This document shows positions 17,674-27,213 of a stretch of 64,000 nt of DNA, piece by piece. Each line of letters starts with the position of its first letter. The first letter of the stretch is position 1. Below the pieces are notes generated by a model. It searched no databases. It was given only the letters and a program-made list of their open reading frames with translations, and had not been told where the DNA came from. The stretch comes from JAGXFP01 sp039714535 (GTDB lineage Bacteria; Desulfobacterota; Desulfobulbia; Desulfobulbales; JAGXFP01), in assembly GCA_039714535.1 (NCBI GenBank), contig JBDLJC010000001.1:62001-126000 (forward strand), read 5' to 3'. A program made the position numbers and the translations under genes.

Positions 17674-18394
17674 CTGGTACTCCTCCGTTTATTTCTTTTT
17701 CGAGGCGATTGAAAAAAACTTCCATGAACTGGTGGCGCTCATCGGCCAGCTGCCGGCCGATGGGGGTTAGCATCCGCTCCCGGACCCGGCAAAGCTTGAC
17801 CCGAAATTCCCGGTAGGCCGTGTCCTCAACGGTGTAGGGTGCGGTGGTGTGGATATCTATCTCGTGATTGTGCAGTTTGGCCCCGATTTGACCGGCAAAG
17901 AGAAAGGCGCGGCCAACGCCTACCGCCCCGATTGAATCGAGCTTGTCGGCATCAAAAAGAATCTTTGCCTCCAGAGAGAGGGGCGGATTGGCGCTGCGGA
18001 ACCGATGGCTGGCAATGCAATGGCAGATTGCCGCAATGTCCTCTTCCTTAAAACCGTACTCAAGCAGGATCGGCCTGGCCAGTTCGGCTCCCCGGACGGC
18101 GTGGCAGATTACGCCTTTGCTGGCCGATTCATCCTGCCTGCCGATGTCGTGCAGGATGGCGGCGCCGCTGATGATATCGAGGCGACCGTTCATGACCTTG
18201 CCGATCTGGAAGGCGGTGGCGAAAACCCGGTCGGCATGATCGATGGTATGACAACCGCCCTCTGCTTCATAGTAACTGGCGGCAGTCTTGCGGAGCCGGG
18301 CGGTAAGCTCTGCGCCCAAAGGTGGTTCAATAGCGCCGGTCTGGAGCTGGCAAGAGTCGGCTGCTGGGTGGTTGTTAACTGAACAGTTCATCAT
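17657..18394 (-). CDS. HD-domain phosphohydrolase
   Basis: 245 residues. The HD superfamily metal site is visible as H-T-I-D-H-A-D (CHTIDHADRV), AAILHDIGRQD (HD pair), a further His in CHAVRGAEL and ASHRF, and the distal Asp in LFDADKLDSIGA. This is the pattern of the YedJ/YpgQ-type HD hydrolases. The substrate is unknown. It overlaps both the upstream YkgJ-like gene (20 nt) and purQ (17 nt), so all are probably one transcript. Confidence 0.85.
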   Translation of the reverse strand: MMNCSVNNHPAADSCQLQTGAIEPPLGAELTARLRKTAASYYEAEGGCHTIDHADRVFATAFQIGKVMNGRLDIISGAAILHDIGRQDESASKGVICHAVRGAELARPILLEYGFKEEDIAAICHCIASHRFRSANPPLSLEAKILFDADKLDSIGAVGVGRAFLFAGQIGAKLHNHEIDIHTTAPYTVEDTAYREFRVKLCRVRERMLTPIGRQLADERHQFMEVFFNRLEKEINGGVPDVQGC

Positions 18395-19070
18395 GGAGCA
18401 GGTGGATCGCTGATCTCAACAGTTCCTGATCGGCAATATTTTTATTGGCCCCTGATTCCTGGCGGAAGGTATCGAGATTGTAGAGAAGGTGCAGGAATCT
18501 TTCCTGTTGCCGGTCATCCGGCTTGAAGCCTTCTTTTATCCGAGGGTGATGGAGGACGGTCATCAGCAGGTCGTTGAACTCGTTATAGGCAGCCAGGGCC
18601 TGGTCGGTAAGCCAATTATCGATAGTGACTTCCGGGCCGCTGGCAAAACCCTGGCAATGGGGTTCGTGTAAAAGGACGAAAAGTTCGGCTGCTTGACCGT
18701 CTTTGTCAAGACAAGCGCCCCGGCCGACCGGGTAGGTGCGGCAGGCGCCCGGGCGATCCTGATAAACCGTGCAGCCCTTGTCGTTAACAAATGGACAGCT
18801 GGCCCGACCGTCATCGACCATGGCCAGGAACACCAGGGGGAAGGTGTCCTCGGCGGTTTTTTCCACCAGGGCATAGCGGTCCAGAAACTCACCACTGGAG
18901 AGGTTCAAAGCCTGGCGCAACCTGAGCACGTCGTAGGGAGACAGGGCCAGATCAAGTTGGCGGCAGCAATCGGTAAAGCAGGCCACTTCCGGGTGACAGC
19001 TGAACTGGAAAGTCTCGTTGTCGTCGAGCCTGCGCACATTTTGGGGCAGGCTGATGTTGTCCATGGTCAT
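18375..19070 (-). CDS. YkgJ-family cysteine cluster protein
   Basis: 231 residues from the ATG at 19068-19070. The family signature is eight clustered Cys, thought to bind zinc or an Fe-S cluster: CHPEVACFTDCC near the N-terminus, CPFVNDKGCTVYQDRPGACRTYP in the middle. GGAAG precedes the start, which lies 4 nt after the secDF stop. An upstream in-frame ATG lies inside secDF. Function unknown. Confidence 0.85.
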   Translation of the reverse strand: MTMDNISLPQNVRRLDDNETFQFSCHPEVACFTDCCRQLDLALSPYDVLRLRQALNLSSGEFLDRYALVEKTAEDTFPLVFLAMVDDGRASCPFVNDKGCTVYQDRPGACRTYPVGRGACLDKDGQAAELFVLLHEPHCQGFASGPEVTIDNWLTDQALAAYNEFNDLLMTVLHHPRIKEGFKPDDRQQERFLHLLYNLDTFRQESGANKNIADQELLRSAIHLLHDELFS

Positions 19071-19074
19071 TTCG

Positions 19075-21660
19075 TTAATTCTTCCGCCAGATATGCAGTA
19101 GTGGGCTGGCGATGAAAATTGAAGAATAGGTGCCGACAATTATGCCGAGCAGCAGGGCCAGGGAGAAATCGTGGATAACCGTGCCACCCAGGACAACCAG
19201 CACCACCAGGACCAGCAGCGTGGTCAGGGAGGTGACTGCCGTCCGGCTAATAACATCGTTAATGCTGTTGTTGATGATTTTAACGAATGATGTCGTGCTA
19301 CTGGCCTTATGCATATTTTCTCGAATCCGGTCAAAGACGACCACCGAATCGTTTAGTGAATAACCGGCCAGGGTGAGGAGGGCGGTGACGATCAGCAGGG
19401 TAATCTCGATATTAAATAGATAGCAAATGCCCAGGACCACGGTGACATCGTGAAATGTTGCCAGGGCCGCCGCCACCCCGAATCTTATATCGAAGCGCAG
19501 GGCCAGATAGCAGATAACGCCCAGTAACGAGATGAAAATGGCCTGGATAGCCTTGTTGCGCAGAACCTTGCTGACCGAAGAGCCGATGGCCGATTGGCTT
19601 TCCATGGCAAAACCGGCCTCCGGCATATTGGTGTTGAGTAATGAGGTAACCTGTTCGCTGATTTCGCCGACCGCCTCTTGGGATCTTTTGACCTTGACGA
19701 TCAATTGGTTCTCATTCTCAACCTGCTGGAGAGTGGCTCCTTTCAGGTCCTTGTTGAGAATCTTGCGGACATCATCCAGGGCGAAGGGCTGGACCGCCTT
19801 GTACTGGACGATGGTCCCTCCTGAGAAATCAACGCCGAGATTGGCCTGGCCCCTGAGGATTTGGACAAAGGCCAAGAGGCCGATCAGGACCAGCACCCCG
19901 GAGATGGTGAAGGTGATGTTCCTGATCTTCATGTAATCAAGGCTCGGTTTTTTGACGAGCTCGAAAAAGTTCAGCGGTTTCAGTAACCGTCTGTTGTGCA
20001 GGACGTCATAGACGAGCTTGGTGCCAAAGAGGGTGGTGAACAGGTTGAAGGTGACACCCAGGGAGAGGGTGACGGCGAAACCCTTGATTGGGCCGGTGCC
20101 GAACATAAACAGGGCCAGGGCGGTAATCAGGGTAGTGACCTGGGAGTCGATAATGGTGGAGAAAGCATTGCCGTAACCGCCTTCGACTCCGGATTTAACT
20201 GATTTGCCGATGGCAAACTCCTCTCGCATCCGTTCGAAGATCAGGACGTTTGAGTCAACTGCCATGCCGATAGCCAGGATGATCCCGGCGATGCCGGGCA
20301 GGGTCAGGGTGGCATTCATGGTGGCCAGCCCGGCGAACAAGAGCAGGACGTTGAACAGCAGGGCCGCATTGGCAATAATGCCGGAGACCCGATAGTAGAG
20401 AACCATGAAGACCAGAACCAGGAAGGTGCCCAGTAGGCCTGACATCAACCCCTTATCGATGGAGTCCTGGCCGAGGGAGGCGCCGACGGTCATGTTCTGG
20501 ATAATGTTCAAGGGGGCCGGCAGGGCGCCAACCCTTAAAACGATAGCCAGATCGGAAGCCTCCTCGTAGGTGAAATTGCCGGAGATCTGGGCGCTGCCGC
20601 CAAGGATTCTTTCCCGGATGACCGGCGCCGACTTGACTATATCATCAAGGATAATGGCAAAACGCTTATTGACATTTTCCCCGGTTACCTTCCCGAAAAT
20701 CCGGCCGCCTTCACTGGTCAGGTTGAGGCTGACGTTGGGCTCGTTAAAGGTCCCGCCGATCTGGGGTTGGGAATCTTTGACCATGTCGCCGGTCATCATG
20801 ATCGGGCTCTTGATCAACAGCGGGGTAATGGTCTCAATCTCAACGCCGGTGTCACGGCTGATTCTTTTCTCAAAATAAATTTCGGTATTGGCGGGTAGTC
20901 GATTCTGCAGGGCTTCGTTCAGTTGCTGGCGACCGTCACTCTGGATGTTGCCGTCCTGCCACTGCCCGGCCTGGATGGCCTGGGCGATTAGGCTGTCCAG
21001 GTCAACGTCATTCTGGTCAGAGAGAAGTTTGAATTCAAGCTGGGCGGTCTGGTGGATAAGATCCAAGGCTCGCTTGGGATCTTTGACTCCGGGCAGCTGG
21101 ACTACAATCTCATCAGCTCCCTGGCGGATAATGACCGGTTCGGCCACCCCGAATTGATCTATCCGGTTGCGGACGATTTCCAGGGATTGGTTGACGGCGT
21201 TATCTTTGATGAAATTGATTTTAGTCTCAGTGAGGCTCAGGACGATCCGGGGGAATGAACCGGCTTCGGATTTGATCTCGATATCAAGATCCTCGGCGAA
21301 ATCGCCACTAACAACCTCTTCTACGGTGTCCAGGGCGCCGCGGTTAGGCAGGGTGAAGACAACCTGGGCCGGGTCCTGGGAAGGGGTTTTGACTACGGTG
21401 ATCTGTTTTTCGGCCAGTTGGGACTTAAGATTCTGGGTGGCCAGGACGAGGGTGTTTTCGATAGCCTTATCCAGGTCGACTTTCATGACCAGATGCATGC
21501 CGCCCTGGAGATCAAGGCCGAGCCGCAAACCGGCCGGGGCCAGATACTTTTTCCACCAGTCGGGAACGTTATCGTTGAACGAGGGCAGGACGGAAACGCC
21601 GGAGAAAACGATCATGAATAGCAGTAGGAAAACCTTCCACTTCAAGGACTTGTTCATCAA
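19075..21660 (-). CDS. secDF: Fused protein-export membrane protein SecDF
   Basis: Uses proton motive force to help complete Sec export. 861 residues. The SecD half (about 1-570) has GLRLGLDLQGGMHLVMKVD, LPGVKDPKRALDLIH, LRVGALPAPLNI and AIGMAVDSNVLIFERMREE. The SecF half begins near residue 580 and has GVDFSGGTIVQYK, and SLNDSVVVFDRIRENM. Twelve membrane segments are expected. SecD and SecF are separate in E. coli; here no stop divides them. AAAGGAG precedes the start. It heads the run secDF-ykgJ-HD-purQ-tatC. Confidence 0.95.
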   Translation of the reverse strand: MMNKSLKWKVFLLLFMIVFSGVSVLPSFNDNVPDWWKKYLAPAGLRLGLDLQGGMHLVMKVDLDKAIENTLVLATQNLKSQLAEKQITVVKTPSQDPAQVVFTLPNRGALDTVEEVVSGDFAEDLDIEIKSEAGSFPRIVLSLTETKINFIKDNAVNQSLEIVRNRIDQFGVAEPVIIRQGADEIVVQLPGVKDPKRALDLIHQTAQLEFKLLSDQNDVDLDSLIAQAIQAGQWQDGNIQSDGRQQLNEALQNRLPANTEIYFEKRISRDTGVEIETITPLLIKSPIMMTGDMVKDSQPQIGGTFNEPNVSLNLTSEGGRIFGKVTGENVNKRFAIILDDIVKSAPVIRERILGGSAQISGNFTYEEASDLAIVLRVGALPAPLNIIQNMTVGASLGQDSIDKGLMSGLLGTFLVLVFMVLYYRVSGIIANAALLFNVLLLFAGLATMNATLTLPGIAGIILAIGMAVDSNVLIFERMREEFAIGKSVKSGVEGGYGNAFSTIIDSQVTTLITALALFMFGTGPIKGFAVTLSLGVTFNLFTTLFGTKLVYDVLHNRRLLKPLNFFELVKKPSLDYMKIRNITFTISGVLVLIGLLAFVQILRGQANLGVDFSGGTIVQYKAVQPFALDDVRKILNKDLKGATLQQVENENQLIVKVKRSQEAVGEISEQVTSLLNTNMPEAGFAMESQSAIGSSVSKVLRNKAIQAIFISLLGVICYLALRFDIRFGVAAALATFHDVTVVLGICYLFNIEITLLIVTALLTLAGYSLNDSVVVFDRIRENMHKASSTTSFVKIINNSINDVISRTAVTSLTTLLVLVVLVVLGGTVIHDFSLALLLGIIVGTYSSIFIASPLLHIWRKN

Positions 21661-21978
21661 TGTGCTCCTTTAGGTCAGAAAAAAGCCGGGCGTGAGCCAG
21701 ACGGTCATGTGGCTTGTTGATTGCAACAGGTGCGGGATTATAATCTAATCAATTGATATTTAAAAGGACAAAACTAGCGAATAATTGCTGGCTGTTTTTT
21801 TGGCCGAAATGACCATCGTTTTGCCTTGACATGCTTGATGGGTGCAGTTTTTTTGCCAAGCATGTTGTAAGATTAGGAAACGGTATTATTATGTCATCTT
21901 CTTTTGGTCATTTTCAGGTTGATTTTGATCAGTTTAATTCAACGTTTAAAGAGTTCAACCATCTCTTTTGGAGTTTTA

Positions 21979-22359
21979 ATGAAAAGGGTTCAACAGAAGT
22001 ACCGCGATTTGCCGTCAGACGAACTGGTAAAGATAATATGCCAGGCCGCTGTAGATAATAAGGCTGAAAACCTGCTTGCCCTTGATGTTCGGGGAATTTC
22101 TGGTTTTGCCGATTATTTCGTGATCATGAGCGGCACCTCGACTCGGCACGTAGCCGGTCTTGCTGGTGCTATTGAGAAGGAAATCGGCAGTAAACGGATG
22201 ATGAGCGGCAACACCGAAGGGTTGAGCGATGGTAACTGGGTGTTGCTTGATTATAACGATATTATTATTCACATTTTTTATAGTGAAACAAGACAGTACT
22301 ACGATCTTGAGGGGCTGTGGCACGATGCGCCGCGGCTTGATCTGAGTGATCTCAGGTAA
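21979..22359 (+). CDS. rsfS: Ribosomal silencing factor RsfS
   Basis: Binds uL14 and blocks subunit joining when nutrients are short (Iojap/DUF143 family). 126 residues from the ATG at 21979, which has GGAG upstream. Family blocks: AVDNKAENLLALDVRGISGFADYFVIMSGTSTRHV and GNWVLLDYNDIIIHIFYSETRQYYDLEGLWHDAP. A longer frame from 21904 adds non-family residues. Divergent from secDF. Confidence 0.94.
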   Translation: MKRVQQKYRDLPSDELVKIICQAAVDNKAENLLALDVRGISGFADYFVIMSGTSTRHVAGLAGAIEKEIGSKRMMSGNTEGLSDGNWVLLDYNDIIIHIFYSETRQYYDLEGLWHDAPRLDLSDLR

Positions 22360-22390
22360 GCCGATGGTGTTGAAAAAGTTACCGGTCTAC

Positions 22391-22430
22391 GGCGTCGCAG
22401 CACCTTTTCGCAGTCTTCGCTTAGTTGCGA
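22391..22430 (+). repeat. GTCGCAG / CTTCGCTTAG intergenic repeat, copy 1
   Basis: GGCGTCGCAG is followed by TTTTCGCAGTCTTCGCTTAG. At 34304-34333 the same GGCGTCGCAG is followed by the reverse complement of the second block. The two copies thus differ by inversion of an inner segment bounded by CGCAG/CTGCG words. Confidence 0.6.
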
Positions 22431-22524
22431 GAGTATCAAGCTAAGACTTTTTAAGTTTAAATCCTTAAAACCAATTTATTGCAATATATCATTAGGTTGC
22501 CTAGCCCGGATAAACCGGAATTTA

Positions 22525-22590
22525 TAAAGGTTCTGGGCTCTGTTTAGTACCCCTCGGAGTTTTCGCTTAACTGGGGGGGAGCGCCTTAAC
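22525..22590 (+). repeat. Dispersed intergenic repeat, copy c (diverged)
   Basis: GGTTCTGGGCTCTGTTTAG, CCCCTCGGAG and CGCTTAACTGGGGGGG match, in order, the left half of the repeat at 50858-51001 with several substitutions. The right half with CTCGATG and GGTTTGAGCCGAC is absent. Confidence 0.55.
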
Positions 22591-22673
22591 GATATGATGT
22601 GATTTATTTAAATAATTTAACTATTTGTAATTTCTTGTCTTAATAACCACGAAAATTATTGCTAAGGCACTAA

Positions 22674-24221
22674 ATGAGAGAACGAGGTCCGTTGTTACTC
22701 GCCATCCTGGATGGTTGGGGGGTCGGCGCGAAAACAGAAAGCAATGCCGTTCATGTGGCCAAGACGCCGAATATGGACAGGTTGTGGGCAACATATCCCC
22801 ATACAACCTTGCTGGCCCACGGCAGCGATGTCGGTCTGCCCGATGGGCAGATGGGTAATTCCGAAGTGGGGCATCTGAATATCGGGGCCGGTCGGGTTGT
22901 TTATCAGGATTATTCGCGGATCAACCGTGCCCTTGCATCCGGTGAGTTTTTTGCCAATGAAGTGTTGGCTCTGGCCATGCATAAGGCCAAGGATAACGAC
23001 AGCGCCCTGCATCTGATGGGTTTGCTCTCAGACGGTGGGGTCCATAGTCATCTTGACCACTTGCTCGGTCTGGTGGAGATGGCTGCCCGAATGGGGTTGG
23101 AGAAGGTCTTTGTCCATGCCTTCATGGATGGCCGCGATACCCCGCCTCGAAGCGGCCTGGGTTATATGGAGCAATTACAGGGCGGACTTGCGCGGATCGG
23201 CCTTGGCCAGGTGGCGACGGTTTCAGGGCGTTATTATGCCATGGATCGGGATAAGCACTGGGAGCGGGTTGAACTTGCCTGGCAGGCCCTGGTTGGCGGT
23301 CGTGGCCTGACTGCGGCCGATCCGGTGTTGGCGGTTCAGGATGGTTATGAGCGGGATGAGTCCGATGAGTTTATTAAGCCGACAGTAATTATTGATCAGG
23401 GGCAGCAGCCGCTGGGACTGGTCAGCGATAACGACAGTGCGGTCTTTTTTAATTTCCGGGCTGATCGGGCCCGTCAGTTGACCTCTGCTTTTACCCGTTG
23501 GGATTTTAATGATTTCGAGACCGGCCGTCGGCCCTCTCTGGCTGGTTATGCGACCATGACGGTCTATGACCAGGAATTCGGTTTGCCGGCGGCCTTCCCG
23601 CCTACGGCTCTGGAACATATCCTTGGCGAGGAGGTCAGTCGCCACGGTCTTCGCCAGCTGCGGATTGCCGAGACCGAAAAATATGCCCATGTGACTTTCT
23701 TTTTTAATGGCGGCCTCGAGGAGCCCTATGCAAACGAAGATCGGGTCTTGATTCCTTCGCCGCGGGAGGTGGCGACCTACGATCTCAAGCCCGAGATGAG
23801 CGCTTTTTTGGTAACCGACGAGTTGTTGCAGAAACTTGAGGGAGATGATTATGACCTGATTGTCCTCAATCTGGCCAACGGCGATATGGTTGGTCATAGC
23901 GGCAAGATGGCGGCGGCGGTTAAGGCCTGTGAAGCCGTTGATAGCTGTGTGGGTGCTCTGGTTGAAGCAATAACCAGCCGGAATGGCGCGGTTTTGATAA
24001 CTGCCGATCACGGCAATGCCGAGCAGATGATTGACCCGCAGAGCGGCGTCTCTTTTACGGCCCATACGGCTAATCCGGTGCCGTTGCTGTTGGTTGCTGA
24101 GCGCTATCGTTCCTGTACCCTCGGTGCGGGCGGTGCTTTACGTGATATTGCCCCCACCGTGCTGGAACTGCTCGGTCTGCCGGTACCAACGGAGATGGAT
24201 GGCAAGAGTTTACTTTGCTAA
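22674..24221 (+). CDS. gpmI: 2,3-bisphosphoglycerate-independent phosphoglycerate mutase
   Basis: Interconverts 3- and 2-phosphoglycerate with two Mn ions. 515 residues, usual length. It has LLAILDGWG (metal-binding Asp), PDGQMGNSEVGHLNIGAGR with the phosphoserine site, HAFMDGRDTPP, RADRARQLT, ANGDMVGHSG and ITADHGNAEQM, HTANPVPLL. No obvious SD precedes the ATG. It is probably cotranscribed with thrC, 77 nt downstream. Confidence 0.96.
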   Translation: MRERGPLLLAILDGWGVGAKTESNAVHVAKTPNMDRLWATYPHTTLLAHGSDVGLPDGQMGNSEVGHLNIGAGRVVYQDYSRINRALASGEFFANEVLALAMHKAKDNDSALHLMGLLSDGGVHSHLDHLLGLVEMAARMGLEKVFVHAFMDGRDTPPRSGLGYMEQLQGGLARIGLGQVATVSGRYYAMDRDKHWERVELAWQALVGGRGLTAADPVLAVQDGYERDESDEFIKPTVIIDQGQQPLGLVSDNDSAVFFNFRADRARQLTSAFTRWDFNDFETGRRPSLAGYATMTVYDQEFGLPAAFPPTALEHILGEEVSRHGLRQLRIAETEKYAHVTFFFNGGLEEPYANEDRVLIPSPREVATYDLKPEMSAFLVTDELLQKLEGDDYDLIVLNLANGDMVGHSGKMAAAVKACEAVDSCVGALVEAITSRNGAVLITADHGNAEQMIDPQSGVSFTAHTANPVPLLLVAERYRSCTLGAGGALRDIAPTVLELLGLPVPTEMDGKSLLC

Positions 24222-24298
24222 TTAAGTAGTTACGATATTGCTATGCCCCTCTTGGGTATATTTACGAAACCATTAATCTTAAAGACGGCTTGAAGGTT

Positions 24299-25687
24299 AT
24301 GAAATACATCAGCACCAGGGGCGGGATTGCCCCGATATCTTTCAGTGAAGCGGTAATGATGGGGCTGGCCACCGATGGCGGTCTGCTGTTACCTGAAGAA
24401 ATCATTCCGGTTGATCAGGCAACATTGGCCGATTGGCAAGACCTGTCTTACCGGCAGTTGGCCTTTGAGGTTATCTCCCGGTTTGTCGGTGATATTCCCC
24501 CGGCTGACCTCAAGGATCTGATCGATCGTTCTTACGACTCCTTCAGCCATCCCGACATAACTCCCTTGGTAAAGGTTGACGATATCCATATTCTCGAACT
24601 GTTTCATGGTCCGACCTTTGCCTTTAAAGATGTGGCCCTGCAGTTCCTCGGTAATGTCTTTGAGTATCTCTTGAAGAAATCCGGGGGCAAGATGAATATT
24701 CTGGGGGCCACCTCCGGTGATACCGGTAGCGCCGCTATTTATGGGGTCAGGGGCAAGGATAATATCAATATTTTCGTCCTGCATCCCCTCGGTCGGGTGA
24801 GTCGTATTCAGGAGTTGCAGATGACTACGGTGACCGATGCCAATGTCTTTAATATCGCTTTGCGTGGCACCTTCGATGACGGCCAGGCCATAGTCAAATC
24901 AATTTTTAACGATATTCCCTTTAAGGAGAAATATTGTCTGGGCGCGGTCAACTCAATTAACTGGGCCAGGATTCTTGCCCAGGTTGTCTACTATCTGTAT
25001 GCGGCTTTGCGACTGCGTTCCGGCGCAGGGTGTGAAAAGGTTGATTTTTCGGTGCCTACCGGCAATTTTGGCGATATCTTTGCCGGTTATGTCGCCAGAC
25101 GGATGACGCCAGGCCTGATCGGTAAGTTGGTTTTGGCCACCAATGAGAATGATCTGCTGACCAGATTTGTCAACGACGGTGAGTATTCAGTAGGGCGGGT
25201 TACCCAGACCAGCAGTCCGTCGATGGATATCCAGGTCTCAAGTAATTTTGAGCGTTACCTCTACTACCTTAATGACCGGGATCCTGAGCGAACCCGGGAG
25301 GCCATGGAACGCTTTAGTGCCTCCGGCTGTCTGGAATTTGATCAAGCCAGTCAACAAAGGGTCAGTTCTGAACTTTGCTCAAGAACGGTGAGCGAGGAGG
25401 AGACCGGTTCGACCATCGCCTCTTTTAATCAACGGGGCTATTTACTGGATCCTCATACTGCGGTTGGGGTGAAGGCTGCCCGGGATTTTATTGAGGACGG
25501 GGTGCCGATGGTTTGTCTGGCCACGGCCCATCCGGCTAAATTCGGCGGCGCGGTGGCCCGGGCAATTGGCAATGCACCGGATCTCCCGCCTGCCTTGGCA
25601 GCCATGCTCGATCAAGACAGCCGTAGTGAAACGCTGGATGCTGATGTTGAGGTGATTAAGGGGTACGTCGCTCGCCAGGCCTTATGA
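24299..25687 (+). CDS. thrC: Threonine synthase
   Basis: PLP enzyme that turns O-phosphohomoserine into threonine. 462 residues from the ATG at 24299, with AAGG upstream; a TTG at 24290 would add three residues. Starts MKYISTRGGIAPISF. The PLP lysine is in FHGPTFAFKDVALQFLG and the phosphate-binding loop in LGATSGDTGSAAI. VPTGNFGDIFAGYVARRM is also conserved. Length and motifs fit the E. coli/yeast class. Confidence 0.95.
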   Translation: MKYISTRGGIAPISFSEAVMMGLATDGGLLLPEEIIPVDQATLADWQDLSYRQLAFEVISRFVGDIPPADLKDLIDRSYDSFSHPDITPLVKVDDIHILELFHGPTFAFKDVALQFLGNVFEYLLKKSGGKMNILGATSGDTGSAAIYGVRGKDNINIFVLHPLGRVSRIQELQMTTVTDANVFNIALRGTFDDGQAIVKSIFNDIPFKEKYCLGAVNSINWARILAQVVYYLYAALRLRSGAGCEKVDFSVPTGNFGDIFAGYVARRMTPGLIGKLVLATNENDLLTRFVNDGEYSVGRVTQTSSPSMDIQVSSNFERYLYYLNDRDPERTREAMERFSASGCLEFDQASQQRVSSELCSRTVSEEETGSTIASFNQRGYLLDPHTAVGVKAARDFIEDGVPMVCLATAHPAKFGGAVARAIGNAPDLPPALAAMLDQDSRSETLDADVEVIKGYVARQAL

Positions 25688-25817
25688 TTTAAGGGGCGTA
25701 AATCTGCTTTCCAGAGTTGCAATGCGCGGAAAAGCGGATTAGAAACAGAATAAAGTGTTTTATTCCGGTATATTGGCATAGCGATATTTTCTTGGTGGAT
25801 ATTTTTGAGGGACATTA

Positions 25818-26897
25818 ATGAGGGTTGAGGACCGGATAAAATATTTAAGCTCGATGGATCTCTTTCAGCAATTTACCGAGGGGGAGCTATACAAGTTTTT
25901 TGCTGAAAATGTTTCAGAAATAGAGGTTCCGCCTGGCGAGGTCCTCTGTCGGGAGGGCGGCAGTGGCGATGATATGTATATCCTGCTGGTCGGTGAGCTT
26001 AAGATCACCAAGGATAACAAGTTTATAACGACCATCAAGCCGGTTGAATATATCGGCGAGATGGCCCTCATTGAAGATAAACCCCGCTCCGCCACAGTCG
26101 AGGCCGTAACCAACAGCACCCTCCTGAAGATTACCAGAGCTCAGTTCCAGGAATATTTTTCCCAACGGCCCGAATCACTTTTTGCGATACTACAGACCCT
26201 GAGCCGCAGAATTCGGCTTAATACCGAGATTATCGCTGAGGAGCTGGAGAAGGCCAATATCATGATCCATGATATGAAGAATCAGATGGCCCCCTTCCTT
26301 TTCCTGGATATGCTGGAAAGGAAGGTTTCTGACGAGTCAGCGCTCCGGATGGTTAAGGTCATGAAGGCGGGACGGGATAATCTTACCGATATGATGGCCG
26401 AGTCTCTGGCTGAGGCTAAGCGGAAAAATAGTACCAGAAAGATCGGCAATTTCTCCATTCAGGAACTGATTGCCGATATTAAGGAATCCGAGATTAAATC
26501 TCATCCTGATCTCCGGAATAGGTTAGTTGAATTTAATATTAAAGAAGATGTGCCGAGTTTTAATTTTTGCAGGCTGGAGATCCGTCGTGTCCTGGTTAAT
26601 CTTCTGGTAAATGCCGCCCAAGCCAGTGGCCACACCGAACTCATTGAAATTGGCCTGGATTCCAGTGAGAATAATGCGATCATCTACACCATGGATCGTG
26701 GTGAGGGTATTGCCGAAGAGATTAAAGACAGAATCTTTGACTCCTGTTTTACGACCAGGGAGGGGGGGAATGGTCTGGGCTTAGCATCCTGCCGATATAT
26801 TGTCGAAACGTTACATTATGGCAAGTTGGGTTTTGCCGCCCGAGAAGGCGGCGGCACAATCTTTACCTTCACCCTGGCACTTGATGCTAAATTCTGA
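25818..26897 (+). CDS. cNMP-binding domain sensor histidine kinase
   Basis: 359 residues, no membrane segment. An N-terminal cyclic-nucleotide-binding fold (about 10-125) includes YIGEMALIEDKPRSATV at 79-95, the cNMP phosphate-binding-cassette pattern. A helix with IMIHDMKNQM follows, His151 being the probable phospho-acceptor, then an ATPase domain with LVNLLVNAAQAS (N box), DRGEGI (G1) and GGNGLGLASCRYIVE (G2). No response regulator is adjacent, so it is an orphan kinase. The signal could be cAMP, c-di-GMP or none. Confidence 0.85.
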   Translation: MRVEDRIKYLSSMDLFQQFTEGELYKFFAENVSEIEVPPGEVLCREGGSGDDMYILLVGELKITKDNKFITTIKPVEYIGEMALIEDKPRSATVEAVTNSTLLKITRAQFQEYFSQRPESLFAILQTLSRRIRLNTEIIAEELEKANIMIHDMKNQMAPFLFLDMLERKVSDESALRMVKVMKAGRDNLTDMMAESLAEAKRKNSTRKIGNFSIQELIADIKESEIKSHPDLRNRLVEFNIKEDVPSFNFCRLEIRRVLVNLLVNAAQASGHTELIEIGLDSSENNAIIYTMDRGEGIAEEIKDRIFDSCFTTREGGNGLGLASCRYIVETLHYGKLGFAAREGGGTIFTFTLALDAKF

Positions 26898-27213
26898 AAA
26901 ATATTTTTTGCCTTATTGTGGTCGGATGATCCCGGGCACTTTATTCCCTGAAAAGTTTTCTCAATAACATTGTAGTCTGGCCGGTAGTTTTCTTTGGCCA
27001 CTCATTCCGGCTTCTCTTCGCTGCTTAACGCTAATATTCACAACTTATAGGTCTCCTCTTAATGCGTGCTGTCCGATGGAGCCTTTTGAGTGGGTTAGGC
27101 TAAGAAGTTTTTTTGCAGATTGGGCCGTTCTCCGTTTAAGCTGATTATTTTCGGCCAAGCCTTGTTTGGGGCTGGTTTGCAGGTAGAAAAACAAGAGTGT
27201 TTCAGGTGAAATT
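26898..27213 (+). other. Intergenic region before the nucleoside phosphorylase
   Basis: 316 bases with no gene, RNA or repeat that I can support. Confidence 0.4.

Larger units (their letters stand above)
22360..22673 (+). other. Repeat-rich intergenic region before gpmI
   Basis: No gene. It holds two repeat blocks: GGCGTCGCAG plus TTTTCGCAGTCTTCGCTTAG at 22391-22430 (partner at 34304-34333), and CCCCTCGGAGTTTTCGCTTAACTG around 22551-22574, which belongs to the family seen in full at 50858-51001. Confidence 0.55.

Noticed and set aside
23223..24065. Minus-strand open frame of 280 codons
   Set aside because: Antisense shadow of gpmI, which has all catalytic motifs.
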